NCBI RefSeq assembly: GCF_039794105.1
Contig: NZ_JBDIWA010000011.1
Location: 32,866 to 96,865 of the forward strand
DNA from: Kuenenia sp039794105
GTDB lineage: Bacteria; Planctomycetota; Brocadiia; Brocadiales; Brocadiaceae
Direction of reading: 5' to 3'
Length of the DNA: 64,000 bases
Numbering within the stretch: the first letter of the stretch is position 1; the number at the start of each line of letters is the position of its first letter. This document shows, in pieces, positions 52,713 to 63,470 of the stretch. The notes beneath the pieces were generated by a model that saw only the letters and a list, made by a program, of their open reading frames with translations, did no database searches and was not told the DNA's origin. A program made the position numbers and the translations under genes.

Positions 52713-55043
52713 TTAAAATCGATTGACGCCAGGCTTGTAGATTTGGTATGTATTTTTGCCCTTTGCCTTGGAAAGATACAGGGCAACATCTGCCTGTTTA
52801 AACAGGCTTTCTGAATCATTTGCATAGAGGGGGAAGATGGTGATGCCTATGCTGGCAGTAGTGTGAACTTCGTGCTTCTCAATAAGAAAGGGCTGACGTA
52901 ATGCATCCAGGATTTTCTGCGCAAACAGAGCGGCATCTTCTGTCTGAGCAAGGTCTGGAATGACGATTATAAATTCATCGCCACCCATACGGGCAATCGT
53001 ATCTCCTTCCCGCGAACATTGCATTAACCGTTCTGCTACAGCCTTGAGTAATAAATCACCCTTTTGATGCCCGAAGGAGTCGTTAATCATTTTAAACCCA
53101 TCCAGATCAAGCATTATAATTGCAACCATATTTTCACTACGAATTGCATGTGCCATGGCTACTTTTAACCGGTCATGGAGGAGGTTCCGGTTGGGTAATT
53201 TAGTAAGGGCGTCATGATACGCCATGTGGCTGATGAGTTTTTCCGACTCAATACGTGCTATTGCATTTCCCAAAATCTCCGACATGATATTGAGCAGTGT
53301 CACATCATCTTCAGACCATTGGCCGGTAGACTTTACGTTGTCAAAACCAATAAATCCAAGTAGTTTTTTTTCTATATATATTGGGAGGATCAATATTGAC
53401 TTAATAGACTGTCTCTCAAATTCAGTTCTTTCTGCGATTGCTTCATCCGGCATTTTAGAAATATCCGCCACATGAACTATTTTGCCTTCCTGCAAGTTTT
53501 TTATTGACCATGGGAATGCAATAACAGGAATATTCTGAAGGTTATTCATTTCAGGATTAACTCCCGAATCACACCACTCATGAGTATTATCAATAATAGC
53601 GCCGTTGTCCCGGAACTGAAAGAGGTATGCCCTTCCTGCCATGCACAACCTGCCGGCATCTTTCAGAGAAGCGTTAACAGCAGCATCGAAATCAGAAAGG
53701 GTTACAAATCGCCTGGAAATAGTTGCAACTGTTTTTTCAAAATCAGTTCTGTGCCTGAGTGTTTCCTCTGTCCGTTTCCGTTGGGTGATATCCAGAATTA
53801 CACCTATTAAACCGGAGAGCGTGCCTTCCCGATCACAGAAAACAGCTTTATGGAAAAGGACGTCATGCACTGAACCCTTGTGGTGCTTCACGATGGCTTC
53901 GTAAACCTGACTTCCCCCGCTCTGAAACAAAGCTGCGTCAGCTTCGTGATACCGGTCTGCAAGTTCCTTAGGAGCAACTTCATAGACTGTTTTGCCAATA
54001 ATTTCCTCTTTACGCATTCCTAAAAAATCCTCAAAAGCGCTGTTGCATCCGATATACTTTCCCCCTTTATCCTTGTAAAATACCGGAACAGGCATTGCTT
54101 CCATAAGTGTTTGCAGGAATTGTTCGCGATCCTTTAATATTTCTCCAACCTTTTTATGCTCTGATACTTCTTCAGTGAATTTCATTGTTTGCTCAATTAC
54201 ACTTTGTTCGTACACCTCCAGCAGTCGCTCCATGGCAACTACTTGATCCCTGAGATTTTGAATTTCTGCCGTATACTCAGCAACATTTCCAGGTTGAGCA
54301 AATACAGCATCCTCAAACGGCAATACCGCTATTTTTATATTTTGCGCAAGGATTTTGAAAAGATCCGCCACTTTATTAGTAATGGTACATTTCAGAAACA
54401 TAATGATCGCAAAGACATCACCCGAGGGAAACAGACCACCAAATCCTATGACAGATCTTATCCCGTAGGGTACTACAAATTCTTTCTGTGCAGGAATACA
54501 AGGGCTGCCATGCGCCTCTGGCACGTAAAAGACATTACACATTTTCTCGTTTTCATCTAACAGAGTCCGCCGGCCTGGCTTGATCACCATGCCTGTATCT
54601 AACCCCAACTGCGTAATAAGGTTTTTGATCATCGGAATCTGATCTACCATCTCTTCGCTTAGAAGCGGAATCGCCCTGTGCCCTTTTGAGGTTTTTCTGG
54701 AATTCCACGCCGGGTTTTCACCAACTGTCGCAAGGAGGGTTAGGCACTTAGTCTCCGGGAAAACAGTGCTATTTCCTGACACATTTTTTGAAAAGTTTTG
54801 AAGTTCAGGGTCGAGCTTTTCAAACGTATGCGTTTTGAAAAAACGAACCAGCGAACATGCCTTATTGCCGCTCTGCCCATCAATCAAATTGACATATAAA
54901 TGATTAACAATGCGATTGGCAACTTCTTCCATGTTTTTTGCGCCTTTGCCAATAGTGCGCACTACTTTACAACATTCCGTCATATCACGAATGGTAAAAT
55001 TTGATACGTCATACATAGACGGCTTTTGGTTTTTTGAATTCAC
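52713..55043 (-). CDS. GAF/PAS/GAF diguanylate cyclase
   Basis: A 776-residue cytoplasmic signalling protein. Residues about 1-260 form a GAF-like sensor with several Cys, followed by a coiled coil (about 275-320) and a PAS domain (about 325-450, FYKDKGGKYIGCNSAFEDFL, then DITQRKRTEE). Next come a second GAF domain (about 460-600) and a GGDEF domain (about 610-770). The active site RMGGDEFIIV and the inhibitory REGD five residues ahead are intact, so it should make c-di-GMP and be product-inhibited. A candidate effector is the PilZ protein at 15113, far away. No EAL domain. Confidence 0.92.
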   Translation of the reverse strand: MNSKNQKPSMYDVSNFTIRDMTECCKVVRTIGKGAKNMEEVANRIVNHLYVNLIDGQSGNKACSLVRFFKTHTFEKLDPELQNFSKNVSGNSTVFPETKCLTLLATVGENPAWNSRKTSKGHRAIPLLSEEMVDQIPMIKNLITQLGLDTGMVIKPGRRTLLDENEKMCNVFYVPEAHGSPCIPAQKEFVVPYGIRSVIGFGGLFPSGDVFAIIMFLKCTITNKVADLFKILAQNIKIAVLPFEDAVFAQPGNVAEYTAEIQNLRDQVVAMERLLEVYEQSVIEQTMKFTEEVSEHKKVGEILKDREQFLQTLMEAMPVPVFYKDKGGKYIGCNSAFEDFLGMRKEEIIGKTVYEVAPKELADRYHEADAALFQSGGSQVYEAIVKHHKGSVHDVLFHKAVFCDREGTLSGLIGVILDITQRKRTEETLRHRTDFEKTVATISRRFVTLSDFDAAVNASLKDAGRLCMAGRAYLFQFRDNGAIIDNTHEWCDSGVNPEMNNLQNIPVIAFPWSIKNLQEGKIVHVADISKMPDEAIAERTEFERQSIKSILILPIYIEKKLLGFIGFDNVKSTGQWSEDDVTLLNIMSEILGNAIARIESEKLISHMAYHDALTKLPNRNLLHDRLKVAMAHAIRSENMVAIIMLDLDGFKMINDSFGHQKGDLLLKAVAERLMQCSREGDTIARMGGDEFIIVIPDLAQTEDAALFAQKILDALRQPFLIEKHEVHTTASIGITIFPLYANDSESLFKQADVALYLSKAKGKNTYQIYKPGVNRF

Positions 55044-55403
55044 GGTCTTCCTCGCTTATAAATTACATTCCAGGTAACATATTAGTTGGGCGACCACAGG
55101 GCACAGGGGTCGCCCCTACGATGGCGCAACTTTGTGCGATGCTCCATTCTTCACATTTACCCATACCCGTCACTTTTTCTGCGTAATTTTTTTTCCCCCA
55201 TTACACTCCCAAGCCGTCAATTACCCTTGCAGTGAACAATCATATTTGATAGCGTGCATATTATACCTGACTTAACAAATTTCCCATTCCTTATTCACCT
55301 TTTCTCATGAAAGGATTGAACTTCCAACATTACAAAATAAATTGAAATTTTAAATAATCTACAAGGGATGAGACCACCAAATATACTATAGAGGTAACTA
55401 TTT
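55044..55403. other. Intergenic region upstream of the 2-oxoacid oxidoreductase
   Basis: About 360 bp between divergent genes. A small palindrome GGGCGACC/GGTCGCCC (55088-55115) belongs to the dispersed family. The kor promoter probably lies in the last 100 bp. Confidence 0.5.
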
Positions 55404-57116
55404 ATGGATAATGAACTTACAATAAAAATTGCCGGTGAAGCAGGCCAGGGATTGCAAACTGTAGGAGGGGCATTATGTAATGTGTTCAAAAATGCCGGGT
55501 TCTATATTTTTGCTGCCCAGGATTACATGTCAAGGATACGGGGAGGTAATAATTTTTATCAAATAAGAATCTCAGATAAACACCTCCATACACTCCGCCA
55601 AAACTCCAACATCATGGTAGCCTTTGATAATAAAAGCGTTAATCTCCACAGAAAAGATATATCAGAAAATGGGGTAATTGTCCTCGATAAAAAGAGATTT
55701 AATATTACTGAAGAAGATAGCGCATTTTTTGATATCCCTATGTACAACATAGCAAAGGAGGTTGGAGGGAACGAGATATTTGTTAATTCAGTTGCTTGTG
55801 GATTTTTGGCAGAAATGACCGGCGTGGACTTTAGTTACGTAGATAATGTATTGAGAACTGCATTCGCCGATAAGAAAAAGGACCTCATAGATAAAAACAG
55901 AGAAACCGCTCAGGCCGGATATGATTTTGCCAGAAATAATTTTAAACGGGATATCTTCAAAATAAAAAAAGGCAATGCTAAAGACACCCTTTTATTGACC
56001 GCATGTGATGCGATAGGATTGGGGGCAATTAAAGCAGGGTGTAAATTCTATTCCGCATACCCCATGACGCCTTCCACCGGCCTTGCAAACCTTATGGCAC
56101 AATATGCAAAAAGATTTAACATAGTTGTCGAACAGGCAGAAGATGAGATTGCGGCAATAAACATGATAATAGGGGCATCCTTTGCAGGGGTGCGGTCAAT
56201 GACCGGTACTTCCGGTGGGGGATTTGCCCTTATGGTAGAAGGCTTAAGCCTTGCCGGCATGACGGAAACCCCCATTGTAATTTATGAAGGGCAGAGACCC
56301 GGCCCCGCAACCGGTTTTCCCACACGAACAGAACAGGGGGATCTTGATTTTCTCATTTCTGCAGGCCATGGCGAATTTGCAAGGCTAATATTCTCTCCCG
56401 GTTCAATAGAAGAGGCATTTTACTTAACCATAAAGGCCTTTAATATGGCAGAAAAATACCAGATACCTGTAATTATCATGTCAGACCAGCATTTAACAGA
56501 CTCTTATAGAAATATCGAAATGTTTGATTTGGATAAAATAAAAGTACAAAGATATATTTTATCAAAGGAAGAGTCTAAAAAGGTGAAAGATTACAAACGA
56601 TATCAAATCACCGAGTCAGGCATTTCACCCAGGGCAATACCCTCGTGGATAGAAGACCCTGTCTATGCAGATAGTGATGAGCATACAGAAGAAGGACACA
56701 TAACCGAAGATGCGGGGATACGCACCATGATGGTTGAAAAAAGATTTTACAAAAAGATGGCAGGCCTTTCGAACGAAATAGAGAAGCCGAAAGCGTTTGA
56801 TGTAGAAGGCGCCGATTGTATTCTCATTGGTTTCGGTTCTACCTACGGTGTATTAAAAGAAACAAAGGAATCAATCGCTGATAAAAAAATAGGGTACATT
56901 CATCTGCCTCAAGTCTGGCCTTTCCCATCTGCCGATATGATTGAATTACTGGAGGGAGCGAAAAATATCATTGTTGTAGAAAATAATGCCGGAGCCCAAC
57001 TTGCAAGATTATTAAAACGGGAAACCGGGATTCAAGCCAATAGATCTATATTAAAATTTGACGGCAGACCTTTTAATTTAGACTTTCTTATCCAGCAAAT
57101 CAGACAGGAGATATAA
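55404..57116 (+). CDS. 2-oxoacid:acceptor oxidoreductase, fused gamma-alpha subunit
   Basis: The 570-residue protein combines a gamma domain (residues about 1-185: IKIAGEAGQGLQTVGGAL, DYMSRIRGGNNFYQIR) and an alpha domain (about 200-570: FYSAYPMTPSTGLANLMAQY, EQAEDEIAAINMIIGASFAG, MTGTSGGGFALMVEGLSLAG). This two-subunit layout with a beta partner is typical of ferredoxin-dependent 2-oxoglutarate (KorA) or pyruvate oxidoreductases of anaerobes. It couples acetyl-CoA or succinyl-CoA and 2-oxoacids for CO2 fixation. The beta subunit follows 2 bp on. Which 2-oxoacid is used cannot be decided. Confidence 0.92.
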   Translation: MDNELTIKIAGEAGQGLQTVGGALCNVFKNAGFYIFAAQDYMSRIRGGNNFYQIRISDKHLHTLRQNSNIMVAFDNKSVNLHRKDISENGVIVLDKKRFNITEEDSAFFDIPMYNIAKEVGGNEIFVNSVACGFLAEMTGVDFSYVDNVLRTAFADKKKDLIDKNRETAQAGYDFARNNFKRDIFKIKKGNAKDTLLLTACDAIGLGAIKAGCKFYSAYPMTPSTGLANLMAQYAKRFNIVVEQAEDEIAAINMIIGASFAGVRSMTGTSGGGFALMVEGLSLAGMTETPIVIYEGQRPGPATGFPTRTEQGDLDFLISAGHGEFARLIFSPGSIEEAFYLTIKAFNMAEKYQIPVIIMSDQHLTDSYRNIEMFDLDKIKVQRYILSKEESKKVKDYKRYQITESGISPRAIPSWIEDPVYADSDEHTEEGHITEDAGIRTMMVEKRFYKKMAGLSNEIEKPKAFDVEGADCILIGFGSTYGVLKETKESIADKKIGYIHLPQVWPFPSADMIELLEGAKNIIVVENNAGAQLARLLKRETGIQANRSILKFDGRPFNLDFLIQQIRQEI

Positions 57117-57118
57117 TT

Positions 57119-57982
57119 ATGGTAGAAGTTAAGGATATTAAAAGCAGCGAAGAGATAGCCTGGTGCCCCGGTTGTGGTAATTTCGGTATCCTTAATGCGG
57201 TAAAAAAATCTGTTGCCAAACTTGGCAGGGATTTGAAAGACGTCTTATTTGTTTCCGGAATAGGCCAGGCCGCAAAACTACCCCACTATATCAGATGCAA
57301 CTGTTTTAACGGCCTTCATGGAAGGGCGCTGCCGGTTGCCGTTGCAGCAAAAATTGCAAATCACAAATTAACAGTAGTGATTACTACCGGAGATGGTGAT
57401 TGTTATGGGGAGGGTGGGAATCACTTTATTCATAATATACGAAGAAATTTAGACATAACGTTGATAGTTCACGATAACCAAATATACGGCCTTACAAAAG
57501 GGCAGGCATCACCAACAACAGATCCGGGATATCAAACAAAATTCCAACCTGAAGGGGTAATTGAAGAACCTCTTTGTCCCCTGGAAATGGCGATTGCTAT
57601 TGGGGCAGGATTTGTTGCAAGGGGATATGCTGCAGATTATGAACATCTTTCCTGGCTCATCCTTGAAGGAATAAAATATAAAGGTTTCGCTCTCATAGAT
57701 GTATTGCAGCCCTGCGTATCATTTAATAAAAAGAACACCTTCGAGTGGTACTCTAAAAGAATTTACAAAGTTAACGATGATGAATCATACAATCCGGAAG
57801 ACAAGATGCTTGCTTTTCAGAAGTCCTGTGAATGGGGAGACAGGATCCCAATTGGTATAATTTACAGGGCAGAAAAGAAGACCTTTGAAGAAAAGACCGG
57901 GCTTACTGAAAGGTCCCCTCTTGTGGAAGAGCAGATAGAGAATATAGATATAAGCGACATAGTACGGGAGGATTTCACATAA
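57119..57982 (+). CDS. 2-oxoacid:acceptor oxidoreductase, beta subunit (TPP-binding)
   Basis: 287 residues with the thiamine diphosphate motif GDGDCYGEGGNHFIHN near residue 95, WCPGCGNFGILN (Cys pair, 4Fe-4S ligands), RCNCFNGLHGRALPVA and IYGLTKGQASPTT. It pairs with the preceding gamma-alpha subunit. No separate delta (ferredoxin-like) subunit is next to it, consistent with the ancient two-subunit form. The two genes are transcribed together. Confidence 0.94.
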   Translation: MVEVKDIKSSEEIAWCPGCGNFGILNAVKKSVAKLGRDLKDVLFVSGIGQAAKLPHYIRCNCFNGLHGRALPVAVAAKIANHKLTVVITTGDGDCYGEGGNHFIHNIRRNLDITLIVHDNQIYGLTKGQASPTTDPGYQTKFQPEGVIEEPLCPLEMAIAIGAGFVARGYAADYEHLSWLILEGIKYKGFALIDVLQPCVSFNKKNTFEWYSKRIYKVNDDESYNPEDKMLAFQKSCEWGDRIPIGIIYRAEKKTFEEKTGLTERSPLVEEQIENIDISDIVREDFT

Positions 57983-57995
57983 CTATGTGCAAAGA

Positions 57996-58586
57996 TTAAA
58001 GTCCAAGTCCATGTTGATAAATATCCCATAGTTGCTTATGCATTTTTTTTGGTACGAAGTTAAAGTCTTTATATGACCACACAGTTACGGTAGACTGGAT
58101 AAGCCCCATAAAAACCATAGCAGATATCCTGGGATTGATGTCCTTTTTTATTAATCCCAATTTGACGCCGCTTAAAAGCAGTTTCTCTATTTTCCGCAGG
58201 TACTTCTGGATAAGCTCTAATATCTTTTTGCGTATGATTGGATCGCTAAACTGCATGGCTCCCATAATGACAATAAAGGAAGTCTTCCGGCGATTTTTGG
58301 CTAAAGTAAGTTGGGCAAGTAAAATATTATTTAAATTTTGAATGGGGTTTTCATCCGTCATTGCATTGTCAACAGTATCCATAAGAGTTTCTTCTACATT
58401 ATCTATCAATAAGCTCAGTATATCCCTTTTACTCTTAAAATGCCGGTAAATAGCCCCTTTGGTGGTTCCCATTTCTTCAGCTATTTCGCTTATGGTAACA
58501 TGTTCAATCCCTTTTGAAGATATAATAGCCCGAATAATATCTACAATTTGCTGTCTCCTGATCTTCGTAGATTTTCTTACTTGCAC
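57996..58586 (-). CDS. TetR-family transcriptional regulator
   Basis: 196 residues: an N-terminal helix-turn-helix (IIRAIISSKGIEHVTISEIA, then EEMGTTKGAIYRHFKSKRDI) is typical of TetR, followed by a helical ligand-binding domain that is variable. It faces the oxidoreductase genes tail to tail, so regulation of them is not implied. The ligand is unknown. A CATGACCCCCCTTC ribosome-binding complement (AGGGGGG) precedes the start, which is a GTG-free ATG. Confidence 0.88.
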   Translation of the reverse strand: MQVRKSTKIRRQQIVDIIRAIISSKGIEHVTISEIAEEMGTTKGAIYRHFKSKRDILSLLIDNVEETLMDTVDNAMTDENPIQNLNNILLAQLTLAKNRRKTSFIVIMGAMQFSDPIIRKKILELIQKYLRKIEKLLLSGVKLGLIKKDINPRISAMVFMGLIQSTVTVWSYKDFNFVPKKMHKQLWDIYQHGLGL

Positions 58587-59261
58587 ACATGACCCCCCTT
58601 CTGTATATGAATTACAACAGGACTATATAACTTATCTATTGTTCTATGCAAAAACGAAGGAATTATAAATAAAAATATGCAAGATTGAAAATGAAACTTA
58701 ATTTTTAAGGCAAGATAATGTAAGGGACGGTACTATTCATTCCCGTGCGGCAATTATAGCATTTCTTAAGAATGCTGATGGATGAATAAGGCCTTCGGTG
58801 ACTTTTTCATGTAGAGCGAAGAGATTCTTCGCTCTACATTCGCAAGATTGAAATTCCTAAACGTTAAATGTAGAGACGCATGCAATGCGTCTCTACAAAA
58901 ATATTGAAATCCCTATGCTGGCATAGCCAGAACCAAACAAGCACGAGATAAAAAATACAAAGCACGAAACAAATTCCAAAATCCTCCCCCTTACCCCCTC
59001 CAAAGGAAGAACATGTCCCCCGCTGGCGGGGGTGCAGGGGGTGGATCGGTATTTAGCATTTCGGATTTAACCATTAAATATTCAGCCAAAAAATGCAAAA
59101 GAATTACTGCTAAGGTACTAAAACAGTCTTGAACATTTTTTTTGAATTTACACGACGTTTCGGTGAATCCTATCACCGAAACGTCACAGGGAGATACTTT
59201 CTATAAAAATCACCCATTTCCATTTACCCATTGCCGCTTTGTGCTTCCAGCCTTCACTACA
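58587..59261. other. Repeat-rich intergenic region
   Basis: Contains two palindromes of the GTAGAGCG/GTAGAGACG family (58810-58838, 58870-58896), a GC-rich string like the murF insert (58981-59046), and a perfect 13-bp inverted repeat GACGTTTCGGTGA/TCACCGAAACGTC (59154-59185) downstream of narK. No gene is supported. Confidence 0.65.
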
Positions 59262-60479
59262 TTACATTGCATTTGCTACTTTTCTATGTGCATTTACCAT
59301 GGTTTTTTTCTCCATAAAAGAAAGGCACATAAGACAAACGAGGGATACGAATATAAACCCGAGAGCATAATTATTGGTGTAATCTTTAATTGTGCCTAAA
59401 ATTATAGGGAGAAAGAAGCCTCCGAGACCTCCTGCTGCACCTACAAGGCCACCCACAGCCCCGGTATCTTTTGGATAATATTCCGCTACCAGCTTGTATA
59501 CGACACCATTGCCAATACCCAGACAAGTGCCCATAATATAAAACACCGCAAGTGCGGTTATTAATGATAAGTTGAAATTTAGGAATACCGCTATGAAAAG
59601 TACGGTTACTGTAAGCAGTACCATTATTTTTCTTCCATCAAACTTATCACCCAGATAGCCACCCAGGATTCGGGTAAATGATGAGAGAAATACAAATATA
59701 GAGGTGAAGCTACCGGCCTTTACCGGCGAAATATGATAAAAGTCATATAAATACGTCGGCAACCATACTGAAAAGCATACGAAGAATCCAAAGAACATGA
59801 AGTAAAAAAGGCAAAAGATCCAGGCCAATCTGGAAGATTTATAAAGTTTGAGTTTGTCACTCAGGGTTGAAACCTTTAAATTGGCAGGTTTTGGGGCATT
59901 GGATGTAAAAAACCAGTAGACAAACGCCATGAGAAGTAATGGAAATGAATAAATAATAAATACCTTATTCCATCCCAAAGATTCAGCAAGAAGTGGCGCT
60001 CCAAATGCAGCAAGGGCAGTACCCGCGTTTCCCACGCCATAAACGCCTAATGCAAAGCCTTGTTTTTTCTTTGGATACCATTCTGAAACATGCGGAATTC
60101 CAACAGCAAAGGAAGATCCTATTAAACCGAAAAAGAATCCGCACACTAACAAAGAACCATAACTACGGGCAAAACCGGTAAAAAACAGAGATAAGAATCC
60201 AAACAGAAGCATAATCGTAAAAACAAGTCTTCCGCCATACTTGTCTGTCACAATACCCATAGGAATTTTTGCGAGGGAACCAAGTAATACCGGCGTAGCA
60301 AGTAATACTCCCACCATTGTAGAAGACAGATTAAATTCTCTCTGAAAATATATTGCTAAAGGTGCAAATAATGTCCAGCCGGCAAAGCATAGCGCAAATG
60401 CCAGGGTTGCAAGTATCATTACCCTTGTATTGCCATTTGGCGTTTGTATTTGTTCATTCGCTGACATATTCATATTCAT
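59262..60479 (-). CDS. NarK-family nitrate/nitrite transporter (MFS)
   Basis: 405 residues with 12 membrane segments. Nitrate/nitrite porter hallmarks are present: LATPVLLGSLAKIPMGIVTD KYGGR near residue 60, SFAVGIPHVSEWYPKKKQGF near residue 120 and the C-terminal GNGVVYKLVAEYYP, KDTGAVGGLVGAAGGLGGFF block. AGGAGA lies six bases before the first ATG. In an anammox organism it would bring in nitrite, the electron acceptor, or exchange it for nitrate; the direction cannot be read from sequence. The long empty regions on both sides suggest it is monocistronic. Confidence 0.93.
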   Translation of the reverse strand: MNMNMSANEQIQTPNGNTRVMILATLAFALCFAGWTLFAPLAIYFQREFNLSSTMVGVLLATPVLLGSLAKIPMGIVTDKYGGRLVFTIMLLFGFLSLFFTGFARSYGSLLVCGFFFGLIGSSFAVGIPHVSEWYPKKKQGFALGVYGVGNAGTALAAFGAPLLAESLGWNKVFIIYSFPLLLMAFVYWFFTSNAPKPANLKVSTLSDKLKLYKSSRLAWIFCLFYFMFFGFFVCFSVWLPTYLYDFYHISPVKAGSFTSIFVFLSSFTRILGGYLGDKFDGRKIMVLLTVTVLFIAVFLNFNLSLITALAVFYIMGTCLGIGNGVVYKLVAEYYPKDTGAVGGLVGAAGGLGGFFLPIILGTIKDYTNNYALGFIFVSLVCLMCLSFMEKKTMVNAHRKVANAM

Positions 60480-62038
60480 AAAAAATCTCCTGATTAATTA
60501 CTATTTACCGTCTTGATTAATTTAATTGTGTTTTGTTGACGATATTAAAAATAATTACATTTCAAACAATTGTTAACATGCATGCTGTACTGACACGAAA
60601 AAAATCCTCAGTCCTCAGTCCTCAGTCCTCAGTCGGCAATCCTCAATCTGCAATCGGCAATCTGCAATTTGCCGACTGTAGATTGCCGATTGCCGACTGC
60701 ATAAAGTACTATCATAATTTGTCCTTTCTAAAACGAGAATCCTCTTTAAGCAAATTATCAATCTTAATTAAATTCAATACTGTGTATTTCAACTGCATTT
60801 TTGACAAAAGTATTGCATGTATTTTTTTTGGCCCTTTGCATAAGTAACCGACAATATACTTAAATATAATAATTAAGGAAACAGCATATGTCAATAAATA
60901 AGTATACAATTGTTTACCTATTATAAACCTGCAATAACGTGAATGAGAACATATTGCCAAATAAAACTTTTAAAAAGCCAAAACGATGAATATGGGTAAG
61001 ACTTTGGTGGTTTAGAACCCTGTTAGGGTTGGTGGGGGGAGGCGCATTCCCGATTTTTTGTAAATCTTCACACCTGCCTGTGGTCAGAGGGGTATTGTAT
61101 CGCAAGCATCCTGTCTTATTTTAACCCTGTCAGGGTTTTTCATGCAAATTGTAGTGGCAAGGCGTGTCTTGCCACTACGAGGCAGAATCCAATAATAATG
61201 ATATTGATGGTGGATTGAAAAAACTGCTCGTTCCCAAGCTCCGCCGACTGGGTCAAATGAACTTTTTTGCCTCCAAAGTGGGGATGAATTGCTATAAACT
61301 CCTGTTTTTACGCCTATTTTATCACTTTTCAGTAACAAAGTGGGGAATTACACCTACAAAATAAAGCAAAAATGCCCATTTGACCCAATCTGTAATTTTC
61401 GGGAATATAATAGCACTGGAAACTAACATTCGCGGGTTCAGGTTTGCAACCTTTCGGCTAAGCTCACGACGAAGCCTGAACGGTTGCAAACCCGAACCCG
61501 CCGGGAGTCGTGTAATGTTTACGCGGAATAGCAACCTTTATCTTTTCCTTTCGCCGCCTGCTTTCTTAGATAAAATGTTTCGATCAGGCATCTTCTCAAA
61601 TCTTTTTGTAAACCATTTTGCCCCTAAACTGGCATAGCCAGAAGCAAGCAGGCACAAAGCACGAAATACGAAAGATGCACTCATTTAGAATTTCAAATCA
61701 TTTTGTCATTAGAATTTGTTTGGCCATTGGTCATTGGTCAATTGTAAGATTGTAACGAATTTTTTAATCTGTGTAATATGTGGTTACGCCTGAAACCTTC
61801 ACCACCTTCCGGAAGGACTCCCTTCCGCGCTTGGCTACGTCAAAAAAATCATTTGAGGGAAGCTTGAAGTGAGGCTGGGTGAGGATAAAGCTCCTAAACT
61901 TCAAACAAGATTTCAGGTTTCCATGATACGATTTCAAGGGCAAGAACAAGGGTATAAGCATGAAGTCACTGGATAAGCCCAAGAGCCCTGTCTTAGGAAA
62001 CGAAGGGACACCATATTATCTACGATAAGTATGCGGTT
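60480..62038. other. Large repeat-laden intergenic region
   Basis: About 1.56 kb. It holds a TCCTCAGTCCTCAG/GCAATCGGCAATCTGCAATT tandem repeat (60598-60702), a 20-bp piece of the 26090 terminus (61042-61065), a GTAGTGGCAA palindrome (61151-61178), and a MITE-like 139-bp unit (61249-61387). An inverted repeat CGGGTTCAGGTTTGCAACC (61433-61451; partner at 61482-61500 with one mismatch) and a TCATTGGTCA/AATCTGTG repeat (61725-61785) follow. Short frames here have no ribosome binding site or family content. Confidence 0.65.
61249..61387. mobile_element. MITE-like unit with TGGGTCAAATG terminal inverted repeats
   Basis: TGGGTCAAATG (61249-61259) and CATTTGACCCA (61377-61387) are exact inverted repeats; the homology extends inward with mismatches (TTTTTTGC/GCAAAAAT). 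No coding capacity. Confidence 0.55.
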
Positions 62039-63470
62039 TCACCCGCCCTTTTTATCTGACATCCCTTTGCCAGGCGCATAATTCTTCGTTATACCTTGCG
62101 ACCCTTTCACTATGGGAAAGCTTAGAATAAAGGTACTGCCCTTTCCCTTTTTACTTTGCACCGTTATTTTGCCTCCATGCCGGTTGACAGTCCCATAAAC
62201 AATACTCATTCCCAAACCCATGCCATATTCCTTGGTGGTAAAAAAAGGGTCAAAGATTTTTGCCTGCGTTTCTTCATCCATGCCAATGCCTGTATCTGAA
62301 ATCTCTAAAACGACGCTTCCGTTTTCTTCCCTTGTAGAAAAGGAAAGCGTTCCTCCCTCTGGCATTGAGTCAAGAGCATTATAGATGATGTTAATCAATA
62401 CTTCCCGCAACTCCAAAGGATTGCCATTTATGCATGAAACGTGTTTAACGCCGTCCAAATTTATGGTGTAGGTAATTCCTTTTCTCTCTGAGTGTTCCTT
62501 CCATTTTGGGCGAATTAAATCAATTGTGTTTTTTATCTCTTCCCGTAAGTCAATTGTTACAAACCCTTCACGATCTTCCTTCTCCGTAGTAAATTTATTC
62601 ATACGGCGGACAATTTCAGCGCCATCCTTGATTGAACTTTGAATTAAACGTAATTCATTAAGTAATTTTTTTCTGCCTTTATTTTCCTGCATCAACATCT
62701 GTATCTTTCCGTCTATGATTGCAAGCATGTTGTTTAACTCATGCGCAATCCCTGTTGTCATAACACCTATTGCCTGTAATTTCTGCGCATGCAGCAGTTC
62801 TTGTTCCATCCGCTTGCGTTGTTGGGTGACGTCAAGCCCGTAAATATTAACATAACCTTCCTCTTTCACTGGCGTAAACGTAAAAGAATACACATGGGGG
62901 GGAAATTCGCCGTAAAACGTTATAGTTCTGCCATTGTGTAGGGCGTTATCAACCATTTTCAACCATGGTTCAGGAAGTATTTGATATACACGGCAGCCCA
63001 ACAAATTCAATATGTGAGAACCGGCATTATTGGCATAGAAAATTATTCCCTCACTTGATACCCGCAACACCGGATTAGTGTCCTCACTGGGGAACTTTAA
63101 CAAACTATTTAATTTTATTTCCAAATCTTTGTAGTCAGAAATATCTGTTATAGTGACAAGATATTGAATGATGTTTCCCTCTGCATCCTCAACCGCAACG
63201 CTTTCAGGCTGTGCATTAAACGGTTGATCTCCTTTAAGCATTCTCCGTTCACAGGTTTCCTTGTTTCCCATTTCAGACGCCCTTGTATGATGCATCTGTA
63301 TCCTCCTTTACGATGTATTTCGATAGAGGTTTATTTGTTAACGCATGCGGCTCTATGCCCAGCATGAAAGCTCCTGCAAAGTTTGCCGCCAGAATGAACC
63401 CTTTCTCATTAAGAATAAGGTATCCCACTTCTATTAAGCGAACCTGATAGGACAAGGCATTACCCAACAA
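62039..63470 (-). pseudogene. PAS sensor histidine kinase, frameshifted in the N-terminal PAS domain
   Basis: The first part (63470-63273, from a TTG) encodes a PAS domain start: ILNEKGFILAANFAGAFMLG and LSKYIVKEDTDASYKGV. The second part (in another frame, to 62039) completes it (MGNKETCERRMLKGDQPFNA, VAVEDAEGNIIQYLVTITDI) and goes on to a second PAS and a HisKA domain with the phospho-His (GIAHELNNMLAII). The HATPase domain (NGNPLELREVLINIIYNALD, EISDTGIGMD, GMGLGMSIVYG) ends it. A 2-nt loss near 63276 would restore one frame. Without repair the kinase lacks its first domain; a start at ATG 63295 could still make the core. Confidence 0.75.

Noticed and set aside
59154..59185. narK terminator
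   Set aside because: The 13-bp stem is perfect, but no T-run follows on the minus strand, so it is listed only as an inverted repeat.
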